Under the pieces are notes generated by a model, which worked only from the letters and a program-made list of their open reading frames with translations, did no database searches and was not told the DNA's origin. From assembly GCA_013398295.1 (NCBI GenBank), contig VZSF01001417.1, positions 420,322 through 484,321 on the forward strand: a stretch of 64,000 nt of DNA, read 5' to 3'. The DNA comes from Chionis minor. Lineage: Eukaryota; Chordata; Aves; Charadriiformes; Chionididae. Positions within the stretch are counted from its first letter, which is position 1. Each line of letters opens with the position of its first letter. Of this stretch, positions 12,935 to 25,200 are shown one piece after another. A program made the translations under genes and the position numbers.

Positions 12935-13100
12935 TAATTAACTCCTCCAGCACCACTGCAAGGCAGGAATCATTGCCCTTCACAAGGAAAAGAGAAATGA
13001 AGCAAGTTATGTGATTTGCCCAAAGCTACAAAGGGAATCATTATCAAGAGCAAGATGAGAACTGATGATTTTTTACAGTGCCTAGTCCTGTTACGTAATT
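12935..13100 (+). repeat. MIR-like SINE fragment
   Basis: The order TTAATTAACTCCTCC, then a GCAAGGCAGG..ATTGCCC segment, then GAAATGAAGCAAGTTATGTGATTTGCCCAAAG followed by CTACAAAGG resembles the MIR/CORE-SINE core. In MIR this is the ..TTAACTCATTTAATCCTC..GAGGAAACTGAGGC..TAAGTAACTTGCCCAAGGTCAC.. region. Divergence is high, as expected for an ancient amniote copy. The match was made by eye against the remembered family consensus. Confidence 0.5.
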
Positions 13101-13380
13101 AGCAGAGCAACCTCCTGCCCCCTCATCATCCGCTATGTTATCCTCCACCTGAGAATGGCACTGACTTCAGCAGTTCTTGCTATATGAAGCTGAATTTTTG
13201 CTGCTAAGGTTGATTTCCACTCAATAGGATGACTCCTACCAATAAATCTTTGCATCTAAGATGAACATTAATATATGCTTGTGGTTAAAAGTGACGTAAG
13301 AATCCCCTTTAACTGCAGCATAACCCCAACACTTGGTAATTCTTCAGAAACAAGCTGATGCCCACAACAGCATTTTTTAT

Positions 13381-13392
13381 GCCATCTAGTGG
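13381..13392 (-). promoter_or_regulatory. Candidate CTCF core motif (minus orientation)
   Basis: GCCATCTAGTGG is the reverse complement of CCACTAGATGGC, which fits the CTCF core consensus CCASYAGRKGGC at every position. A 12-mer match alone does not prove binding. Confidence 0.45.
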
Positions 13393-16300
13393 TCATAGAA
13401 AATCAAATGCCAAGCTCGAACCCAGCGTGCCACCCAGCAAAGGCAGCACAGCTCATCTAGCTCCTGCTCTGATGACCCTGCCCCAATTAGGGCTACTTGT
13501 GCCTCCCTTTCTTCTGCTGCTCCTGTTACTGGTCTTTCACTTGGGTGGCTGCAAGCTGTGCTGATAAAACTCTGGAAAGCTTCAGTAAGAAGTGGCCTGA
13601 GAACAGAGTTAAGTAACTGGATATTCTCGGGAGCGCTCTCAGCTTACATGCTGTGTTTCCATGGAATAGGGAACATGGTTTCTTCACTTCTTGGAGAATG
13701 CGAAGGAAACTGTGGGGACTGATGAAACAACTGATAAATAATAGTAGCTTATATATACAGAAGATTAGTCATTTGTTTTCTGAGCTGATGGACACAAGCG
13801 GGTGCCTTGGAGAACGGAGCTGGCTGCTCCACCGGGCTGACCACTGGGTCCCTGCGGGGAGGACAAGCAGCGCAGAGGCAGGACCCTGGGGATGGGGCTT
13901 AGACCTGGGGTTACCTTCAGCCATCTTTTTGATTCAGTTCTCGAAAAACACAGACAGGGACTGATTTCTGCATGTAACAATGATCTTTAAAAGTGCAATC
14001 AAAATAAATACTCCCCTAGCAAGGGCAGTAAAGAAAAACTGCATTGTGTATGATTAATTAAAAACTGGCTTGGAGAGTTAAGGAAAGCCAGACAGAACCA
14101 TCAGCAACAGTGATACTTTTCCATGGAAATAGTATTACCTGCCTTCTTTAAGAACAAGTAACTGTTGAACAATGTGAAGAAATAATAAATTTAGCATGTT
14201 TGAAAATAGGGTGGCTCAACAGCTAAAGCCACATAGATGTGTTTGAAAGGCGTTTAAGGTGCTTTTAAGCTAAAACGTTTTAACTAAGAATTGTCATGAG
14301 AGTGAATATGATAGTTCCTGATGCAGATAGGGTTTAAGACATGAAAAGCATGTTAATTTGTCACAGTTGCAGTTGACCTTAGTATTACACAGAAAGTTAA
14401 ATTCTGTTTGCTAAGATAGTTTTGGCCAAGTGAAGCTAGCAGCTCACCAGACTTGGTCAACATTGTGTCATCCTTTGTCTGTACACACATTAACACATTT
14501 GGTAAAAATACAACAACTAGACCAGAAAAGCTGCCTTGTTTGGATTGGACTGCCTTTGACAACCCTTTGTCATCCCCCATGGCTCTAGCTCAAGCCAATG
14601 CCAAGACCTTTGGAAGTGAGCTGCCCAAAGCAGCCGAGCCCCTTGCCACTCTCCAAAACTCCTCACCCACACTCCTCACCCCACAGCTTTGGCAGCAGGA
14701 CACATTTCTTCTCCCACTTCAGCACAGGAGCGCTTCAGGCAGATAGCCCCCTCCAGATCCAGCAATGCCAGCTCAAAGCTCATCCCCTGCGTTCCCAGTG
14801 TCCCCTGGCCAGGTAGGGCTCCCCACTCCTTGTCAGACAAAATGAGCCACAGCAAACAAGAGTTCTCTTATTCCCACTGCACAGGCCAACCTGGTTCATT
14901 TTGAATGCGATGGGCCAGGAAATGCACTCTGGAGCGCCCAGCCGAGCTGGTGTTGTGCCAGGGAAGCCAGCATGGACAGGCAGGCGGTGACCTCTCCAGC
15001 CCTCACCACCTGAGATGCTTGTCTGCACCCCGTGTAAGCTGAAGAGGATCTGGGAACGCTGTGCCAGCAGAGCTGCGAGGGCAATAACCTCCAGCGGTGT
15101 GGCTTGTAATCTTCATCTGGCACAGCTCTCCTACAAAATGAACATCTGTCCACAGCCTAAAGATATGTTTCAAGACTGATTTAATTAGACCAGCTTAAGC
15201 ACCCATCTGGACACTTTTAGTGCTTTGGCTCCCATTCACCTCGCAAACAACAGTGCTGGATAAAAATTGGTTTCACCTGCCCCAATTGCAAAGTGGCTAG
15301 GAGGAAAGGAGGATGTATCAGCCATGCTAGCATCTTAAACTTTTGACAAATAAGTCTGATGAGTCCTGATGAGGTGTTTTATGAAGTCGATGCCTGCTGG
15401 GATCTCCTGCGCAAGGTGGCCACAGCTGCAGAAAGGGCAGCGGGAGGAATGTGTGCGTGCGGCCACGGAAAGCCCCGTGTCTCAGCTGAAACAGCTGATT
15501 TCAGTGGGTCCAACGAGTGTAGGAATGGCTTACACTGCTCTATGCCCTGGTCAGACAGTTACTGCCTGGCAACTCTTCCCTCTCCTTACCCACCTGGCTT
15601 TTATATTCCCTTACACAATGGTACTGGGTAGCAAAGCATGCAAATACTCCCCGTATGATTTAACGCCATGTCAGGTGGGTTACACAGCTTCTGGAAGTGG
15701 CTGATCTACAAAGAAAGGGAGCCCCAGCAGAACAGCAGTAACAAACTGCAGAGGGATAGTTACATTTTAAATTGGGACACGCATTTCTGCAGCAAGAGTC
15801 TAACTGCATCTTCCGTTTATATAGCTGCTTATTCCAGCTTAGGCCAAATAAAAATTAAATTGGTTGATTCTAGATCACTTAAGGCATCCAATGAGGATCT
15901 GGCATTTATTTAACTAAATTATTTGAAGATAATGCAATGTGAGTTTGTGCATAAATGTTAGAAAAACATATCGTACAAACTAAAAGAAAAAAAATAATCT
16001 ATGACAACCGAGAGAACTAACATTTTTTCAGCACCATTTGGAGGCTGCAGATAACCCAGGTCTCTAATAGATTTTTTTGCAAACTCGTAATAAAACCCCG
16101 CAATTTAAATTACCTTTAATCTATCTCAAACTTACTATCCATTGTTAAAATCCTTTTTAGGAAAAACAATTGGAATTTTAACTAGTTACAGATGGTGGAG
16201 ATAAAATTGGTCTTTACAAATCTGTGTTTAAAATAGGGTTTTCAGGGATAGTACTGTTTATGTTTGCTAATGTTATCCAGGCTGTCTATTTGTAAACAGA

Positions 16301-18052
16301 AATCAAAGGTTTACAAACTTCAGCCTGCAGTAAGTCAGAAGAATGAGGGAAAACTATGAGTGCTAAAACGCCCTGTTACGCTGGAGCTGCTTTACCTGAC
16401 CTAGACAAGCCACAGCAAGGGGCAAGCAATGAGCAGAAGAGAACAGGTGCCCTTCACACAATTTCTGCTGTCTTTATGGAGGGGGTAGTATTGGTAACTC
16501 AGCAAACGGTCAAAATGGACTTCATGTTCCCCTGGCCTTTTCCTGGTACTCAGACTAGACCAGGATGGTAAATGGGGATATACATAGACAGGGACATCTT
16601 GGGGTTCCTGAGCTGTCAGCTGTTTCTGGAAAGCAGTCAGAGTTCACAGGCAAGAAGGATGCCAAGCAAAGCCTCCATCTGGCCTCTCCCGGCTGTGGAT
16701 CTTAGCTGCTGTTGCAGGTGAGAAGGCTGAGGAGCCTCAGCCACGTCCTGCTGCTCCTCAGCCGAGCCTGTCCCCTGCCTGCTCTTGGAAAGCAGATGTT
16801 CCTCCAGGCGAGAGCACAAACTCCCTTTTTGCTTATCGCAGAGAGACTTGCACCACCTCTTGCTTTATTCTCCGGCTACATTCATTTTTCCCTCAGAGAT
16901 ATCAAAATGAAGCCATACAAGCCCCAGGAGCTCCCGACCCCTTGCCATTTGGAAACGGCAGCAGCATGGTTTCCGTGCACTCCCTACAGGCAGCAGGTCT
17001 CAGCCACCCGTCCACCTCCAGGTCTCTGCGATTTTGGGCACAGAAAGAGTTGCAGACGGCCTCGCTGTGGCACCCACCAGCAGGGCAGAAAGAGAAAAGG
17101 TTTAAAAAATGATAGAAAAAAGCAACCCCACAGCTTACAGATGAAACTCCAAAACAGAACCACCTCTGCGCTTAATGAGATCCTTGTTTTTGCCAAACCC
17201 ACTACGTTCACTAACAGGCGGTGAGTCATCATTGCCCTTTCTCCACAGTCGAGGGCCTCTCGAGAGGAGGCTCTTTTGGCTGCGATTACTTCTGCACAAG
17301 TGGTACCACCTGCACGGCATCTCTGTTCCCAGGGTGTGAAAGAGAGGACTGGGCTTTCACAGTCGGCACGTGAGGGGAGGGCAGTGGCAGTGCACGGGGG
17401 CTCGGGGCTATACCACACAGCCCGTGCCCTTCCAACGGGTCCCTCTTCTGTCACTGCTGGCGTACCACATCCCTGTCACGGTTGGAAGATGCACCTCAAA
17501 CAGGGAGAAGGGACTGTGATATCCGGGCTCACCACGGCTTGAACATTCATGACAGCAAACAGTCTACTTCAGCCAGACTTTGGCAGGAAAAACAAGTTCC
17601 GCATCTGAGATTTCCATTTAAGGACTTTTCCCAGCCATCTTTCAATTCGGACAGCTGTAGCAGCGTGCAGGGGCGACAAGCCTTTGCCCTGCCACCTTCC
17701 TGCCACCGTGCCGCTCTCCAGACAGGCACCCCTTTCTCTCTGTCCCATGTGGACATGGTGGCAATCTAGAGGGACATACAGAGGCACATCAGGACGGCCC
17801 TGGTAGCCCCCGGCTTCGCATGCTGCTGCATCTCTCCTCCCTCACCTCTAGCCTCAGTGTCTGGCAATTAAAGAGAAAACCCAGAGGAATCCGCACATCA
17901 ATAGACAGGGAAGAAAGGGGAAAAGGGTCTTTTCCCCATAGGCCTGTTGGGAGCAGGGCAGATTCTGACCTTTGGGCTCCTGATGCTGGGAGGAGAGCTC
18001 AGCAGTGCCAGGAGCCCAGCAAGGAGAGGGGAGCTCTGTGCTGGCAAGCACA

Positions 18053-18100
18053 GAAGGAGGAGGAGAAGGAGAAGGAGGAAGAAGAGGAGGAGGAGGAGAG
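18053..18100 (+). repeat. Purine-rich (GGA/GAA)n microsatellite
   Basis: An uninterrupted run of GAAGGAGGAGGAGAAGG-type triplets, almost all purine on the + strand. It explains the glutamate- or arginine-rich frames that cross it. Confidence 0.85.
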
Positions 18101-21051
18101 CCACCCCAACAGGGAATGGCGAATGTCATCACCCTGTAACTTAGCCAGTGTTGTGGCTGTGGGGAGATGTGGCCATCAGAGACGCTGCTGCGTTCAGCTG
18201 GCTACTCGTGGAGAGCAAAGCAAGAGTCTGTGTAATCCGACATTCTGCGGTTAAAGCAGATAAATAAACAAACTTGATTTTGAATAATAATGAGACACAT
18301 CTGTATTAAGAAACCATTATTGTTTGTTAAAAGTGTGCCAATGAAAGCAGTATTTTATAGAGTATCTGGAAGACTGACCTGAAGCTGTCTGTAGCAAACA
18401 CGTGAGAGTTTATGGAGTTTTGATGAATTCACAGGGGTTTTTTTCTTTCTATAAGAGACACCAATGTCACCTGGAGAACATTATATTTATTTTTTACTAC
18501 TTTTTTTGGCTTTTAAGTCTAGCAGAATGATGATCACTACAGTGGGGAGGTTCTGTCCCATGTTGTACATCTTTGGCAGAGGCCAGATAACACAATCTCA
18601 GGCAGCTGCATTTTGCAGCTGTACTCCTGTGTTTTTGTTAGACGTGGTGGGTTTACGCTGATCTGAGGACATAACAGGAAAGCAGTGAAGCTGCTAGACC
18701 TACTGATCTTGTGTATCGTTCAGAATCTTGCATACTAATGTTAATATAGTAGAGGAAAAGAGCAGATGGCTCTTACAGTTTAGTGGGCTCTGTAACCACT
18801 AGCATTTGTAATTGTAAATTAAAAATATTCAACATGGAAATACTTGTGGCCATCATAAGAAGTCCAGATTTTTCTGAGAAAGATAACATATGAAGGAGCA
18901 GATTAATCATTGTCTCTTATAATGCAAGCAATAGAAGGAATCAAATGAAATCATCAGACAAAAAGAGATCACCAGACAGAATGATTTAAGGGAGACGAGA
19001 AGATTTAAGGGACACAAATTTGTTCTGTGCGTAATTAATCCAGTGAATTTACCTATGAGGAATGCTGTGGAAGCCAGAGTTTAAACTCTTTCCAAGTTTA
19101 TGGATAAGAATTCCAGCAAGGCTGACAGAAAGCAAAGAGTCAGAAAATATCTCCAGTTCAGAAAAGAGTGTTCTGCTCAGCTGCGGAGCACTGGAAGCAG
19201 GACAATAACCTGCCGGCAAGCACCGCTGCACATTTCCCACATCCTCCGGAAGAGCGCAAAGGCCTGCGGCAGGACACTGCCAGAGAGCGAGGGATCAGGG
19301 CTAGAAGGGCTTTTGATCATATTTACCAGAGTCATTCACATGTAACATTAATCCCAAAACAGAGACATAATGAAATGGCTGTTGTGCATGACTTCATAAT
19401 TGCCCCAAGAGAACAAACTGGGACACCAGTTAATTTCAGGGAGAAGGGACAGCAGTGGCTTATGAACTTCTGCAGAGACCTATTCTCATGCATTAACGAA
19501 ACAAGCAGAATAGATAAAAACTGTAAGAGAGAAGCTGTGCCAATAAAATTGTCTCCAAACGAAGTGTTTCAATATTCTTTCCCATAAGCTGATAAATTTA
19601 TAAAGCTTTTTTTTTAACTTTACAGTGTGTATGCGTATATAAACATGCACATACGTACATTTAAACTTTCCCAAAGACAAAGGAAAAACAGAAGCCTCAG
19701 AAGAAATCACAGCATCTCACAGAAAGAAAAGGAGAATTCTAAGCAGGAAAGACATGATGTTTGAGCATGGGAGAGTTTTCAATTGCAATTACCCTGTTCA
19801 AGACATAATGTGTGTTTTAAGCAATAAACAAAATCACAAATTTCAAAATAGAACTTTCTGCAGTGCCCAATGAAGATACCTATCACAAAGATAAAAACAA
19901 CCGAACAGCTTATTACACGCCAGCTTACTGTTTATCAGCTAGAAACAAATCTAAGTACATCTTCAATTCAGGCCATCAGAGAATAGATCTGTATTAAAGA
20001 AAATTAACTCCATCGGTCAAAGTCAAACAGAAGAAAACTCTATAATATCTTTGACATAAAATGCACGCACCACGCTCCAGGGCCTTGAAAAAAAACCTAA
20101 GTGAGAACAGGACCTCTTTGGCTGCTAAAGGTACAGAAGCATATGTGTATGTGCGCACCCACGAGCACACATACATACACTTGTCTGCAATAAAATTATG
20201 TCCTGGCTGAGGGAAAAGTGACTGCATGAACTGATCTGAGACAATTTAAATTATAAGAATTTTTTTGAGTTCTATATCTTGATCCCATGCCATAAAACTT
20301 AAGTAGTTTTATCACTGGAAAGAAAGGTCATTTTAACCAAGGCACGAGAAAGCTCCTCCATGTTTTATGTATTTTCAACTTTATTTGCAAGTCAATACAT
20401 TCTGAAACACCATGGGTTTCCATTAAAGTGGAAATTGCAAAACCCTTTACCCTGATGGAAACTTGAAGTTAATATGCTCTAAGCCTTGCATGACTCCTCT
20501 TCTTTTATATATTCTATTTCTATTAACAATTATGTAAGGAATTTTCTGTGGGACAGATCTTAGAAGTAATTCTGGCATACTGTTTGTCTTAGACTAGCCA
20601 GAATTTCATAAGAAATAAATTTAAACCAAGTTTACTGTTTAAAATGCAAAAAGGCTCACGGCAGACAGCTGCCATGGAGTTGTAACTGTAAAATAACACT
20701 GAGTTTATTGTCATCGTTGTAAATTGTACCAGACGATACTTGAATGAGAAGCCTGGGCAAAACTCTAGATGCTACATTAAGGCAAAGTCACATTTCGCTG
20801 GTTATGGAATTGCAAAGTGGGTTATCTATAATCCCTTTTCTTGTTAAGAGATATGCATGCTTTGGCATGACCCATCAGACACCGCTCCCTTGGGCTGTGT
20901 TCGCACTGCAGGTGCACCCCAAGACTCTGTCATCTGTGGGTATGACTCTGTGCTACCTGTGCGTCCTGTTTGCTCCTTCCCCAAAGGAACCCCTCTGGTG
21001 CTTTGTCCGGCCAATCCAGCTGGTAGCCCTGCAGCACAGGGCACCACACAG

Positions 21052-21119
21052 TGCATTTTGGGTCCACCCAAATGCACATTTACTGGCTATTTACTAACCT
21101 CAGCATGCTGCATTTGGGT
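21052..21119. repeat. Nested inverted repeat around ACCCAAATGCA
   Basis: TGCATTTTGGGT (21052-21063) is followed after two bases by ACCCAAATGCA (21066-21076), an arm pair with one bulged base. A second TGCATTTGGGT at 21109-21119 is the exact reverse complement of the middle element across a 32-base spacer. Two alternative hairpins are therefore possible. Function is unknown. Confidence 0.7.
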
Positions 21120-22176
21120 AAGGTGTCTCCATCTATGCTATTGGCTACACAGTGGCATCTTAATGTGGGGAAGACCAGCTGGATTGGGGACCTCCTAGGG
21201 TGACTGTAACGCTCTGTGATTCAAGGTTAGGTGGGGATTGTTGGCAGGCAAGGCAACTTCAAGTGAAAATGAAATTAAATCAGTTGCTAAACATTCTGTG
21301 ACCTTCAGACCATCCAGGAACACCCACTTATGTTTCGTGAAGACCCTGATGACATCGCCCTGAAGCATCACACACATGCAGAACAAAGTCAAGGTAAAGC
21401 TCACTCCTTACCAGCCAAAGGTCAGACCTTCCTACTGAAGAGTGGCAACTGGAATGACAACTACGGCTTCTTCATGCTATTCCCTGAAGGAAGCCAAGGA
21501 AAGAAACACTTCCAGATAAAACGCATTTCGAAAAACAGCCAAATTATTGTTGCAAGAACTTAAGTGAGAAAACACCTTCAAGGTCAGATATATATACAAG
21601 GCACACGGTTCCAATAGAGCTATGCCTGCCTATGTGAGACCCAAATTTTGTTCTTAACGATACGCAGGAGTATGGCTGACGTTCTGTTACAAAGTCAGAA
21701 ATGACCAGTTATCAGACACTAGACCTCATCTGCACTGTACTAAAAAACCTGCAGAAATTATGCTGACTTCACCCATTTTCATCTCCCATGAGAGAACTGA
21801 TTTGAAATATGAAACAGCAGTTTATAATTACTTATGAAAACCAGAATCTGAAAAGTGCTTTTGAAATAACCTGCTTTTACATCAGCAGAGCAGTATTTTC
21901 CTGATATTACTGATGTTGTTGTTTTACTGATGATGAAACAGAAGTGGGTAAGATTAAATAATGGCCATGGAATAGACATTTCTGATTAAGGAACAGAAAT
22001 CAGATCTCCTGAAAAAAAACTCTTTGCTCTGGTTTTTTTCTTCCTCTGATCAAACACCACTAATAAGAGAGAGATTTGCATTTGATTTCAGTATGTACAG
22101 AAGCAGGCTGTCAAATGATTATGTGTATCAATTTGAAGTTATCATATCACAGGAAAAACTGTCATTCTTCTAAGTG

Positions 22177-22221
22177 AATTTGTGTCAGACAAATTTGTGT
22201 CAGACAAATTTGTGTCAAACA
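22177..22221 (+). repeat. 15-bp tandem repeat, three copies
   Basis: The unit AATTTGTGTCAGACA occurs at 22177-22191 and 22192-22206, with a one-base variant (AATTTGTGTCAAACA) at 22207-22221. Confidence 0.9.
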
Positions 22222-25200
22222 AAAGAAGACAAAGTCTTCTCTCCTCTCCTTTTTGCTTCTCTCCTTAATATCTTATGCTTGTAAAACTCTTTTTAAAGAC
22301 TTGTTAGGATATATTGCAATTAGGATATATAGTAGGCTATAGCAGTTAGAAAAACAGATTGACAGACTCTCCAGAGCACTATACAGCAGCATGAGTTTTT
22401 TCTCTTTCAAGGTTTGTACAAATTAGAAAACAAATAAATGAGATAATATTTTTAAGTTTTTTTCTTGGAGATTTAAAGCTGCCTGCCTGAAATGCCCAAG
22501 TCAGAAATACAGAGGAAAAAAAGATTAGTGTCAGTATCACTTCAATAAGATTTTTCAATGTGTTGTAAGAACATTCCAAACATTTCTTCAAACAAGCAAG
22601 CTTGACACTTACATCTTCACAATACGTATCAGTTTATGTATTTTAAAAAAAAAAACCCAAACAACTCAGACTGAGACCCTGCAAATCCAAACAATCCACC
22701 ACCATAGAAATGGTTCTCATCAGGAGACTGATGAGAGCAAGAGCAAATCCTGAAGGACACAAGTTGGCTATGTGGCTCAGCAAATGCTGCAGTGGGGAGA
22801 AGGGTAAGGATCCATACGGAATTAAACAGACCTTGGAATGCCTTGTGCTGAAAATTGTTATTTCCATATGAGTCGAGTGGACTCACGCTGCCAGATTGTG
22901 ATCACAATGCTTTTTTCCTCTTTGAATCACTACAAACTGTCAGAGCCACGAGGGCACTGACATACCTGACTGTCCCTGCCAGTCTCTCCTGGGCTGTCCT
23001 ACCACCCTGCCCATGATCCAGGACCCCATTTCAGCCCAGCTGACCCCCACCCACAGGCTGATGTCCTGGTCTGGCCTTGGATGCTGGAGGTGCAAGCGGC
23101 TGCCTCCAGGCTGCCCTGGTCCCTGCTGGGGTGATGGCACAGGCTCTGGCTGGCGAGACCTTGCCCTGCCACCCCACGGGGATCCCCATCACTCCCAGCT
23201 CCAGGGAGAGCCAGGCCTTGCCCAAGACAAATACCTCAACAAGACGTGAAGTTATAGAACATCAGGTCCATCAACTAGAAACTCAGGTCCTGTGTGAGTG
23301 TTTGCAGGGTACCAACAGAGTTGCCAGAGGGTGGGCTTTGGTGGAGCTGATGTTCCTGTGAAAAATGATGGAAGGCAGGAGTCATTGTCCCTTCTGCTCT
23401 TCTATGGAAACACAAGTCTTTGTTTGAATAAGAAAATACCATACATACCGTATAGAATTTCAATGGAGTTTTATTTCACAGCTCCAAACTGTTTAGAGCT
23501 GTCTTTGCAATGTGCATGTCCTTCAGGCTCACAAAGAGGTCAACCTCACTGAAAATCAAGTTGTTATTTAAAGGTTTGATTTAATCAGGAAGAAGCATAG
23601 TTAAAAAACATGCTATTACCCAAAAGCAGACATTACATAAATTTCGTTCTATTTTTATATCTTCCTGGCTCCAATCTCCTGAATCTGACATTAACCATAA
23701 CAATCACACATGTGACTAAACCAGGCCAAATTCTCCTTTTTCTATTCCAGTATAAATATAGAAGTAATACTCTTGAAGTAATAGCTTTGAGGTAGACTCG
23801 CTCCACAAGAACAGGATTTTTCTCAGAACGGCCACAGTCAGGAAAGTATGTTGATTTTGAGGCCAGATTTTTATCTCCTGTACTGGCAAGTTAGAGCACC
23901 AGGGTGGAGGAGACCACCAGGGTTGACATGAGAGCCTGGCAGTCCCAGAGGCTGGGGACATAGGATAACGTGGGTGGCATTTTGAAAAGCCCGTGAGGCT
24001 TCAAAGCTCTTGTCCCATTTTCAAAATACCTTAGGCTTTCAGGAGTTCAGGCCCCACTCATTTACAGTAAGGCTTAAGCTTTTAAATGCATTTATCATTT
24101 GGGCAGATGAGACATGGCGTAAGACCCACACCCCTGTGGGATTTCGCTTCACAGCCACAACCTCTCCCTTAAGTTTGAATCTTCAGTTTCATGTTGAGGT
24201 TCTCTCAGGTGTTTAGGTGGTCCTGAACATGCCAACAGTGCACCAAGGGTCAGAAGATGGAGACCTTGCGGATAACTGTGGGCAGTGGATAGTGCAGTGC
24301 CCTGTGGACGTAGTCCTGCAAGAAAGCAAGTAGCATTTGCGTGGGTACAGGTTGCTTGGGCATTGAGCCATGTCAGGTGTGCACAGCCTGGGTTTCATGT
24401 TCCTGTCCTCAGTATCCGTGCACTGCTTCTGCAGATGTGCCTGAAGAGACCCTCTTCAGAAATTTGGGGCTAAGGCAGTCTCTCGTGCTCCAGTTGGTAC
24501 GTCACAGGTTTTATGGTTCATGCACTTGGACTTGGGTACCCAGTTTCCTTCAAGATGCGCTGTCTATGTGTGAATGTCATATGGACTTTTTCTAAGGTGG
24601 AACTTTTGCAAATTCAGCCCAAAGGTCTGAGCACCACAAAGATATTTCTTACCTAGGCATATTTAATTCCAGAATGCTGATTTTCTACGTTCGTTTTCAA
24701 ATGCACAATTGTGCAGTTACCTTTTGAAGGTTCTCAAGCAGGAACCTGGGAGCTGCAGTGAGTTTTTTTCAGGACTGGTATTATCTGCGCTCTGTTGTGC
24801 AGTTCTGCCACTCCTGGGAGCACGGCTTGGGTAGCGTGGAGCACTTCAGAAATTTCTGCTTTTGTGTTGCAACATATATACTCTCAGTAATAAAATCCAG
24901 AGTGGTTTAATATAATTAAATTCATACTATACAGTGCTTTCTATCTTCTCAGTGTCATATAAATAAAAACTAATTAGTCTTCCACAGTCTTGTCAGCCAT
25001 GCATATTTATCCAAATCTTGAAGTTAGAAAATTTACACTTTATACTACCTTTGCACTCCCCAGCATGACGTTTACAGCATCACCTGGATTGAAGGGACCA
25101 CAGTATAATCCAGTATCAGCTGGATTTAAGGGACCAGTGTTTAGAAGCCATTTCTAGCTGGGGATTTGCCCATCTAGGCAAAATTTCTCTTTCCCCTCTT

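Noticed and set aside
16712..18254. Cluster of longer frames (170, 156 and 144 aa) on both strands
   Set aside because: They overlap each other in opposing frames in locally GC-rich DNA. Their compositions reflect simple sequence such as the GGA repeat and they lack domains, conserved motifs or splice partners.
19168..19587. 139-aa + strand frame
   Set aside because: Mixed composition with no recognisable family, no splice sites and no promoter; best read as a chance frame.
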